A DNA stretch of 64,000 nt. It comes from Brachynemurus nebulosus. Lineage: Eukaryota > Arthropoda > Insecta > Neuroptera > Myrmeleontidae. The position numbers and the translations under genes were made by a program. Shown here piece by piece: positions 34,001 to 42,200 of the stretch. Where the stretch lies: the NCBI GenBank assembly GCA_035578155.1, contig JAPWDM010000001.1:166939498-167003497 (forward strand), in the 5' to 3' direction. The first letter of the stretch is position 1. Every line of letters begins with the position of its first letter. The notes under the pieces are model-generated. The model ran no database searches, was not told the DNA's origin, and saw only the letters and a list, made by a program, of their open reading frames with translations.

Positions 34001-36247
34001 ACGACATGGGGTACTACTACTGTTTGGTTTGAAAATACAGTGATGTGGAATATAATAATTAGGTTTCACTGTAGTATCATTAGGTACCAAAATCATATGA
34101 TTTTGATCCAAATAATCTCGAATGGATTGTGAATATAATTGTTTTAATTGTGGAGACCTTTCAAAACGTTTTTCCAAAGACTGAAATCTACGAAGGGCTA
34201 AGGAATATGAATCACCGAGGAGCGAGGGATCTTCTCGGAATGGTAGAGCAACGATATATCTTCCACTAGGTTCACGTTTAAAATTCTCAACAAATAATTT
34301 TTCACAAATTTCATCATCCATACCAACAATAGGAGGCGATAAATCTTCCAGATTCCACATTTTCTCGACAAGGGATTCTAATGTTAAGAAAGAAAAATAC
34401 GAATGCATGTTTTTGTTTTCCAAAATGGGAGCATTACCGACAATTACGAAACCCAACGAAGTTTGAAGTGCAGTAGGTGTACCCGGTGGGCCAACAATTC
34501 GTCCAGATCCTAGAATTTGAACGAAAACTGAAGCGGACAAAACTCCATCTATTATTCCAGGTGTATGGTATGTGGGATCCGCCAGTGGTAAAGATTCCAA
34601 ATAATCCAGTTTTTGTGTATCGACAGGCATATCAGGAAGACAATTCGTGACCTTTTCGACAACAAGTGCATCAATGGGGATGGAATAATCATGATTGATA
34701 CTGGATTTAATAACAAACTGAGTTTTTCCTTTAATGGGACTTGTCACCCCTCCAATACCTGTAACGTTTGAAAAATATCTTGAAGTTTGTAAACCCAGAC
34801 GTTTACAACAATTCAAAGTTATCAGATTCGAAACAGAACCACTATCGAGTAGAAAACGTAAGCTTTGTTCTCTATTCCACCTGTCATTAACCTTTACTAT
34901 GACTGTCGAAAGCAATACTAAATTATTTCGGTTGTTTAAAGGGGTTTCACTGTTTGTAGTACACAATGAATGGGTTAAATCCTTTGAAGTTCTAGGTACT
35001 GGATCATTTGAAACTAACTGAGTTTTTGAGTTATCGAAAGCTTTGGGAGGGGAACGGTGTAGCAACGAATGGTGTTTTTGACGGCATTCGCGACATGCGT
35101 ATTTGGAATCACACGACGATAAATGATGTTTCGAGGAAAAGCAATTTAAGCACAAATTATTTTCTTTTACAATTTGAAACCGTTTATCTGGGGAAAATTT
35201 TTTAAATATTTGGCATTGGATTAACAAATGTGGATCCTTTTTACAAGCAACACAATTCCTTCGGACATTTTCATTAGCCACAAACGTTTTGGGTGATTTA
35301 GATGTTGAGGGTAAATTGTAGTTTTGTGTGTGACGAGGTTTTTCTATCTTTACCATCGATTTACTTTGGTGTCGAATAAATCCAATTAATTCATCATATT
35401 GTGGAATTTCATCGTTGTTTTTCAACAATTCAAAATTATTCACGAGATTCTGAGGTAATTTTAAGAGCGCTATATAGACTAACATAAAATCTGCAAGATT
35501 TGGTAACTGTAAACGTTTCAGTGCTGAAACATTTAGATCAAACTTTTCTAAAAAGCTTTGCAAATTCGCAGGATTATCGTTAGGAATAGGACGAAGATTT
35601 AAAATTTTTTCAAAATATGAGGAAGCAAGGTATCTTTTATTTTGATAATTTTGCACTAACAAATTCCAAATAATTTCATAATTATCTGGAATAGCATCTA
35701 CTGAATTACAACACTTTAAAGCTTTTCCTTCTAAACTCCCCAAAAGATACTGTAGTTTTTCAGCAGCTGACAAGTCGATATTTTGATGTATTAAACTTTT
35801 AAAGTTTTCGTAAAATAAGGGCCAAAGGGAGACATCTTCTCCACTAAACTTAACCAAATTAATTTTGGGCATGTTTATCATACGCGGTTTGGATTCAGTA
35901 GACTGGGGTTGAGGTATATCAGACTGGGGTTGAGGTATAATTTTTTGAGCGACATATTCTATAAATTCACAAAGATCATCAAATGAATCCAACGATGCGT
36001 AGTTAGGTAATTCATCTGGATTAAGTTCTTGTTTTACTTCAACTATCTGTTGTACGATATTCTGAAATTCCAACTTGACTTCTGGTAAACGAATAGAACG
36101 AATTTGGAAAGTTTTTAATCTATCTGGATCAATTTGATTATCTAATGCAGTGGCTAAATCAAATATTAATTGAACGCGGTTAAACAACGATTGTTGTCTA
36201 GCTACGAGCCTGTTTAAATTTTTTTCCAATTTTTCAGCTTTCGACAT
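31088..36247 (-). CDS. BEL/Pao Gag-Pol polyprotein, copy F (intact, type II)
   Basis: 1719 codons with the full domain set. It differs from copies D and E by a few substitutions: GRIVGPP, LKIHRP, DCISRG and KVHLT. Three of these are shared with deletion copy C (11315-14851), and KVHLT with the integrase fragment at 37297, so these derive from a second, closely related source element. Catalytic motifs are unchanged. Confidence 0.95.
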   Translation of the reverse strand: MSKAEKLEKNLNRLVARQQSLFNRVQLIFDLATALDNQIDPDRLKTFQIRSIRLPEVKLEFQNIVQQIVEVKQELNPDELPNYASLDSFDDLCEFIEYVAQKIIPQPQSDIPQPQSTESKPRMINMPKINLVKFSGEDVSLWPLFYENFKSLIHQNIDLSAAEKLQYLLGSLEGKALKCCNSVDAIPDNYEIIWNLLVQNYQNKRYLASSYFEKILNLRPIPNDNPANLQSFLEKFDLNVSALKRLQLPNLADFMLVYIALLKLPQNLVNNFELLKNNDEIPQYDELIGFIRHQSKSMVKIEKPRHTQNYNLPSTSKSPKTFVANENVRRNCVACKKDPHLLIQCQIFKKFSPDKRFQIVKENNLCLNCFSSKHHLSSCDSKYACRECRQKHHSLLHRSPPKAFDNSKTQLVSNDPVPRTSKDLTHSLCTTNSETPLNNRNNLVLLSTVIVKVNDRWNREQSLRFLLDSGSVSNLITLNCCKRLGLQTSRYFSNVTGIGGVTSPIKGKTQFVIKSSINHDYSIPIDALVVEKVTNCLPDMPVDTQKLDYLESLPLADPTYHTPGIIDGVLSASVFVQILGSGRIVGPPGTPTALQTSLGFVIVGNAPILENKNMHSYFSFLTLESLVEKMWNLEDLSPPIVGMDDEICEKLFVENFKREPSGRYIVALPFREDPSLLGDSYSLALRRFQSLEKRFERSPQLKQLYSQSIRDYLDQNHMILVPNDTTVKPNYYIPHHCIFKPNSSSTPCRVVFDSSAKTLSKSNKLLSLNDILYTGPKLQNHIFTILINFRLFPIAMTADLKNMFRQIKIIEEHHKFQRILWRFEPTQPIATYELTRVSFGVRSSPYLSLRTIKQLLTDETKNYPLAVSYADRDMYVDDLVCSVPTIEEAKILQPQLVELFAAGGFPLVKWSSNSLELLSQIPSEITLNKSVTFDDSLPILGLQWNPYSDDFVFKINSQLLPCTKRNILSCVARIFDPLGFLAPVILQMKLLIKELWNLKCDWDDPTPTEVENVWLNIISEFEVLNNLKIHRPILCSEPNRCKILLIGFCDASQMALGAAVFVRVENPDGQIDTSLLCAQSKVAPMQSTTLPRLELNAAVLLSKLLTHICDTYSLRTEISNIYALSDSMITLAWIHSNPKRWPVYISNRISKIQQNLSSRYWHFVPGKLNSADCISRGLSPRSLINSNSWFSGPSWLHDNPEHWPIKSFDDYEIVTPECENLVFTVKPSILSPLYTIINYFSSWSKMLNSTVYVLRFIKILPKSPNIRASDLNMAELYLLRAVQQNHFASEFNALSKNISVSNKILKLNPFLQDGIIRVGGRLSNASLSYDVQHPIVLPKTDPLINCLIDYTHRINCHTGPHLTLALLRQKYWILSARDTVRRRIWACNHCFRSRPKSIMPHMADLPAPRVNQNKAFLHTGVDYTGAFLITLSKHRGIKSQKAYVCLFICLATKAIHLELASSLSTEAFISAFKRFVSRRGSCAVLYSDNATNFVSAKTQFDEAYSLLKSQEFKDKFQQELNIHRIEWKFNPPTASHFGGIWEANIKSVKVHLTRVIGSQILTFEEFTTVLAQIEALLNSRPLCCLSDDPAEPVALTPAHFLYGSPLNCLPSENVSDIPVPRLTRFKLLDSLVQSYWKRWHIEYLTTLQMRQKWNLPNNPIKRGTICVIIQNNIPPLQWPLAIVTELYPGKDGITRVALVKTKHAQYVRPVAKLCPLPNQ

Positions 36248-36855
36248 ATTGAAAATTTAAATATAAATGTGACAAAATTATGTACAAAATAAATGCCAGC
36301 TGATTATGTAAATAAAACGAATCAAAACAATTATGAAATTAAATTCAGTTGTTGGTTCCGTATAAACATGCAATTAGACAAAGGTTCGGTTGTTTACAAA
36401 TTATTTAAGACAAAAGTTTATTTATGTATGTATGTATGCGTGTGCACCTCAATTTTCAACAAATTACAAAAATATAATAAATTAAATTTAATATAAAAAA
36501 GGATAGAGCTTATTGATCGTACACAAATAAATGCGATATGTGTATCTTATGGGCAAGATTCTCTCTTTCTAGCTGGATGGACATAAGTAAATGCGCGGTA
36601 AATTAAATGCTATGCCTTAACTTGCACAAGTTATGTAATACTTAAATTCGAAAATTCGATAAATTTTAAGAATTTATGAGGAAATATCTAACGATAGGAA
36701 CAAAATTATCAATTTATAGCAATAAAATTTGGCAATAACTTACGAATTCGGAAACGAAAACTACAAATTCGGAAACGAAAACTACAAATTTGGTAACAAA
36801 AATTACGAATTGAGTTTGAATTACCGCGAAAACCGAAATCCGGTTCGAAGGTCCA
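36248..36855 (-). mobile_element. Leader and PBS (-) of copy F, ending exactly at PBS
   Basis: Complete leader, then inverted PBS at 36838-36855 ending in TCCA. No LTR follows; the next bases are GA and then the 5' terminus of a + strand LTR. The break coincides with the PBS/LTR boundary, where the tRNA primer joins cDNA. Confidence 0.9.
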
Positions 36856-36857
36856 GA

Positions 36858-37278
36858 TGTTGCAGCCATGCAACATATATACCTTAATTGTCCAATGCAT
36901 TGCCTATGCTTGCATAGTAAAATTGACGGGCCTTAATCAACTGCCTGTTATAGGCGGTCAGTAGAAAAATTGTCACCAAAGTGTTTTGAACCTAATAGAT
37001 ACATATATTGTTGCTAACCATTTTGTGTAATCAACCTTAACTATTTACGAGTTACCGTGTAAAAATCGATTCTTCGACGCGTACAAAGTGCGTTTACCAG
37101 CTAGCTTGCCGTGCTGGGTGTGAACAGTTTAGTGTTTTCCCTTTTGCCCATTCCTTTCCCTCGTGTAACACGAAGAGTGTCCACATCAAAGCAGAGGTAA
37201 GTCCACATTTTGTAGATTATACAGTTCACAATTAATTTCGATCAAAGAAAACCAAAGGGGCCAAACCACCCCTTTGTT
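36858..37278 (+). repeat. BEL/Pao LTR 6 (+), left arm of inverted-LTR mini-element
   Basis: Full 421-bp LTR starting TGTTGCAGCC and preceded by GA, which matches the last two bases before a normal 3' LTR. It pairs in inverted orientation with the LTR at 38299-38719. Confidence 0.93.
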
Positions 37279-37296
37279 TGGTCCTTCGAGCCGGAT
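37279..37296 (+). other. Ectopic PBS with exact tRNA-Tyr sequence
   Basis: TGGTCCTTCGAGCCGGAT, identical to 15514-15531 and to the complement of the tRNA end at 38281-38298. It is joined directly to the integrase coding region, with AT shared at the junction, instead of to the leader. Confidence 0.85.
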
Positions 37297-38256
37297 TTGG
37301 GCTTGTAATCATTGTTTTCGGTCTCGTCCCAAATCCATTATGCCACACATGGCAGACTTACCAGCACCAAGGGTAAATCAAAATAAAGCATTTTTGCATA
37401 CTGGAGTGGACTATACTGGTGCCTTTTTAATTACTCTCTCTAAACATCGGGGAATCAAGTCACAAAAGGCATATGTTTGTTTATTTATATGTCTAGCCAC
37501 AAAAGCTATCCATTTAGAGTTGGCTTCGAGCCTGTCTACCGAAGCATTTATTTCTGCCTTTAAGCGTTTCGTATCTCGCCGCGGTAGTTGTGCTGTTTTA
37601 TATTCCGACAACGCAACAAACTTCGTTTCAGCAAAAACACAGTTTGACGAAGCTTATTCTTTGTTAAAATCTCAAGAATTCAAAGACAAATTCCAGCAAG
37701 AACTTAACATTCATCGTATTGAATGGAAATTTAATCCTCCCACCGCTTCACACTTTGGTGGAATTTGGGAAGCCAATATCAAAAGTGTGAAGGTTCATTT
37801 AACTCGTGTTATTGGTTCCCAAATTTTGACCTTTGAGGAATTCACCACCGTCTTGGCGCAAATAGAAGCCTTGTTAAACTCCAGACCTTTATGTTGTTTG
37901 AGTGATGACCCAGCGGAACCTGTAGCCTTGACTCCGGCTCATTTTTTGTATGGATCCCCATTAAATTGTTTGCCTTCCGAAAATGTGTCCGACATTCCCG
38001 TACCTCGTTTAACCCGTTTCAAACTATTGGATTCCTTAGTACAATCCTACTGGAAAAGGTGGCACATCGAATATTTAACAACGCTTCAGATGCGGCAGAA
38101 ATGGAATTTGCCCAACAATCCCATTAAAAGAGGTACCATTTGTGTCATTATTCAAAATAATATACCCCCATTACAATGGCCCTTAGCTATTGTAACGGAA
38201 CTTTATCCCGGAAAGGACGGGATAACTCGTGTAGCTTTAGTTAAAACCAAACATGC
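37297..38256 (+). pseudogene. BEL/Pao integrase fragment in inverted-LTR mini-element
   Basis: Encodes the second half of the integrase zinc region (IWACNHCFR), the complete catalytic core (VDYTG, SDNATN, GGIWEAN) and most of the C-terminal domain up to VKTKHA. It is open for about 320 codons with no natural start. Type II by KVHLT. It is bounded by a PBS copied from tRNA on the left and a tRNA-Tyr fragment on the right, so it is coding debris between two outward-facing LTR starts. Confidence 0.9.
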
Positions 38257-38298
38257 TATATCCATAGGTCGCTGGTTCAAATCCGGCTCGAAGGACCA
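38257..38298 (+). other. Reverse-transcribed 3' half of mature tRNA-Tyr, with CCA
   Basis: Reads as tRNA: anticodon-stem 3' strand TCCAT (38261-38265), variable loop AGGTC, T-arm GCTGG/TTCAAAT/CCGGC (38271-38287), acceptor strand TCGAAGG, discriminator A, then CCA (38296-38298). This matches eukaryotic tRNA-Tyr. Eukaryotic tRNA genes do not encode CCA, so the source was a mature tRNA. The 39 nt from 38260 extend well past A58. Bases 38257-38258 (TA) also fit anticodon positions 35-36, with T at position 37 where tRNA-Tyr has a modified G. It is a relic of the primer, not a working gene. Confidence 0.88.
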
Positions 38299-38719
38299 AA
38301 CAAAGGGGTGGTTTGGCCCCTTTGGTTTTCTTTGATCGAAATTAATTGTGAACTGTATAATCTACAAAATGTGGACTTACCTCTGCTTTGATGTGGACAC
38401 TCTTCGTGTTACACGAGGGAAAGGAATGGGCAAAAGGGAAAACACTAAACTGTTCACACCCAGCACGGCAAGCTAGCTGGTAAACGCACTTTGTACGCGT
38501 CGAAGAATCGATTTTTACACGGTAACTCGTAAATAGTTAAGGTTGATTACACAAAATGGTTAGCAACAATATATGTATCTATTAGGTTCAAAACACTTTG
38601 GTGACAATTTTTCTACTGACCGCCTATAACAGGCAGTTGATTAAGGCCCGTCAATTTTACTATGCAAGCATAGGCAATGCATTGGACAATTAAGGTATAT
38701 ATGTTGCATGGCTGCAACA
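38299..38719 (-). repeat. BEL/Pao LTR 7 (-), right terminus of the array
   Basis: Full 421-bp LTR whose TGTTGCAGCC terminus abuts unrelated host DNA at 38719/38720. This fixes the LTR start and looks like an integrase-made end. The first flanking bases, GACAA (38720-38724), would be the expected 5-bp target duplication, whose partner lies left of the window. Confidence 0.93.
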
Positions 38720-39167
38720 GACAAGTTAAATAACATTATAAAAAAACAAAATATTTTAATAATTATTCAAAAAAATTAAGATTTAGCTTTTAAATTAAAT
38801 AGAGCAAACTGGAAGCAATTTATTGACGTAAAGAAATTATATAAAAAAGTATTATTTTGGGAGATTTTGATAACTTAAATAACGGAAAAAAAAATTTTTT
38901 TCTTTATAAATAACTAATTAAATAATTAAGTTTAAGATGGAGCAATTACTGATTTTAAAGGAGCAATTTGGGAGCAATTTAAACATATAAAAATCAAAAA
39001 GATTTTTCAACTTTCGGCGCTAACTTCTTTCCGGTTCAAAATTTGATTTTACATATCAAAAGATGTGGAAATTATGAGGATATGATAGACAGACGGATCT
39101 GACGAAATTAAACGAGTTCCTTGACTACGGAATCCTAAAAAGTAAAGAATTTTAAATGTATACTTAC
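38720..39167. other. Remaining ALDH intron sequence, no gene seen
   Basis: AT-rich host intron between the retroelement array and ALDH exon 4. I see no ORF, repeat or RNA signal. Confidence 0.6.
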
Positions 39168-39270
39168 CGTCAACATCATCAAATATAACAAGTGGGCTTT
39201 TACCGCCCAGCTCTAACGAGACACGTTTTAAATTTGATTTTGCAGCTGCCTCCATTACTAATCGACCCAC
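39168..39270 (-). CDS. ALDH exon 4 (last one before the array)
   Basis: 103 bp, [10 protein letters not shown] to IFDDVD plus one base of the next codon, acceptor TTACAG, donor GTAAGTA. The following phase-1 intron holds the BEL/Pao array. Confidence 0.92.
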
Positions 39271-42200
39271 CTGTAAAAATTGTATCCAAGTCAAATAAAT
39301 TGATCTAGTGAATTTTAATTGTTCCACATACTTCTGTCGAGCCTGTAAAAGCAACTTTATTGATATCTTTATGGCTAGCAATCGCGTGTCCAGCTGTAGG
39401 TCCATAACCAGTTATAACATTTATGACACCCGCTGGGAAACCCGCTTCTTTTGTTAGAGCCGCTAAATAGAGTGCGGTAAGTGGTGTTTGCTCGGCCGGT
39501 TTTAATACGATTGTACATCCAGCGGCAAGTGCAACACCCCATTTCCATGCCGTCATCAGTACGGGATAATTCCATGGTATAATTTGTCCAACAACACCCA
39601 CTGGTTCTTTACGTGTCATAGATAGCACAGCACCAACGGCTGGAATGGTGTTACCGTGGATTTTGTCACACCAACCGGCATAATATCTGAATACGTCAAT
39701 GCTGCATTTCATGTCGAAAACTGAATCTTCATAAGGTTTTCCATTATCTAAACTCTCCAACGATGCGAGATGATTAATGTCCCTTTCAATTAAATCAGCG
39801 AGTTTATTGATTAGTTTGCCTCTTTCCGATGCATCTAATTCACGCCATGCGGAGCCACGAGTAAACGCTTTTTTCGCAGCCTCTACTGCTTTATCAACGT
39901 CTGTCTAATAAAAGGGAGACATTTTGAAAGAGTACAATAAAAATGATTTGAACAAAATTGTTATTATATCAATCGATTTGAGCGTTACTTTATGGTATTC
40001 CATATTTGTAAATAATAAACAAATATTTTACTTTGTAAAATACCACTTTTATTTTCGAAACTGTGACAGTATTGTTTCGAACAGTCAGCTGTTCAAACAG
40101 AATTCTGTTTAAAATCAACAACTGACTGTTTGAAACAATATTGTTACAGGTTAAAAAATAAAAGTGGTATTTTGCGAAGTAAAATATAGGTACTTACTTT
40201 ATCACCTTCAGCTACGTCAATAATTTTTTTACCATTTGTTGGGTTAATTGTAGGAAAGGTTTTTCCACTGCATGAATCAACGAATCCGTTGTTGATAAAT
40301 AACTGAAATAAAAGACAACTTTTATATAAAAGTACAGTTATAAATATCGTATAAAATGTAGAAATGTAAAGACAAAGAAATTACGGTAAAACTCTCTAAC
40401 TTTACCTATTGAATTTAACCTAAAAAAAAATTAAAATCAGTCTTCAAATTTTCTCAGCATCTTTTTTAGTAACACGGCTATTTCTAAGAAATTATTAGTG
40501 TTCTATAAAAATTTTGCTTTTTCGCGACATTACCAGCCGCCATTTCTTTAAATCATTACCTTTTTTCAGCTTATATGATACATTTTTATCTTCAAAAAGT
40601 GTAAGGCGATCAACCTTTACGGCTATCAATCTTATTTTTATTCGTGTTAGGGATGATCGATATTCATCGATGGTAGAAAAATATCGATGTTTAGGGGGAA
40701 AACGTCGATGTAAAAACATCGATGTTATGTCCTCGATAACATCGTCACATCGATGTTACGAGAATAATATCGAAACATCCATATTACTCTAAGCTATCCA
40801 GTAGTTAAAAAGTCCTGTAGCTGATTTAAAACAAGATCCATTACTTTTATGGCAAGTTCTAGGATCCACTTATCCAAACTTGAAAAAAATTGCCATTAAA
40901 TATTTGTGTTTCACAGCAACTTCAACAGCTTCAGAGAGACTTTTTTCAAAAGCTGGGCAGTATTTGTATCAACAAAGGAACAGATTAAAAGGGAAACTTC
41001 TAACAAAGTGACTTTTTTTTGCAAAGTGTACCAAATAAATACTGGCAATGTTAATTTTTAATAAATAAAATAATAGATTATAATGGTTGTATATTTTGCT
41101 ACATAAACATCGATGTCTTTCATTCGATATATATCGTATATCGATACTCTTGATTCGATGTTAGCATCGATGTCAACATCGATGTTTTTCTAATATCGCT
41201 CATCCCTAATTCGTGTGATATTTCGAAAAATTCCAAAAAATTTCTTTTCAAAAATACAAATGATGAGCAAAAGTAAAATACCCCTGTCGCAGCATATGCA
41301 TGACATAACGAATTTCCAAAGATTGGACACTGGCGGATCTCATATAACAGCCTGTATCCATCTAAAATAGTTCAGCTCTCTAACAGTGAAAAAATTTTCA
41401 AAATCGGTTTAGTAGTTAATTTTTGGCGTTTTGGGGTCTCCAGGACTCTGGGCGGATCTCATATAGTATAGCATATATGTGCATTTAAAAGAGTTTAACT
41501 TTTTAAAGGTGAAAAAATTATCAAAATCAGTTAAGTAGTTTATTTTTGGCGCTTTTGGGATCCCCAAACCGTGGCGGACCACAAAAATTTCTTAATTTTT
41601 CTCAAAAACTAGTTCACTTAGAACAATGTTTTAAAAGCTTGTCTTATGTAATTTTTTATACTCTTTTTGGTGGTGTAAAAAAAGTTTAAAAAAATTTTAA
41701 AATTTGGCCAAATTTCGCAAAAACCATTAAAATTGGCAAAAATTGGCCAAAATTTTGGCTTCTAAAAATTTTCACCTTCTCATCAATTTTCATAAAGACC
41801 GGATGCTTTGTTTGAGAGTTATCGCGCAGACACATATATACACAAATTTTAGTGAAGGTCATTTTCGGTTTCTCGAGACCTTAAAACAATTTTTTGTCAT
41901 AGTCCCGGGCTCAGGTCTTTTCAGGTCCGCTGTACTAAGTGAATTTCCAAAATGCAAAATCGCTTAAAAAATATAAATTTTGCTCGTCAAACTGATGAGC
42001 AAAAAAAAAAAAAAAAAAAACTGACAAGTAAAGGTTCCGAGGCCGGACCACAATACGACACAACTTCTTTTGTTTGAAGAAAAGAAAATAGCAGGGCGAA
42101 CTTGGCGGGGTCATATGGTCAAGAAAATGATCGGAAAACGACAAATCATATAATACGACCTAATGGTGGAAATGATTCCAGGCTATAAGAATTCCATCTA

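Noticed and set aside
38257..38298. Functional tRNA-Tyr gene
   Set aside because: Only the 3' half is present, the CCA is templated in the DNA, and no 5' half, intron or A-box lies upstream.
1..38719. Endogenous retrovirus with envelope gene
   Set aside because: After the integrase C-terminal domain each unit has only a ~240-bp noncoding tail before the LTR; no envelope-like ORF is seen.
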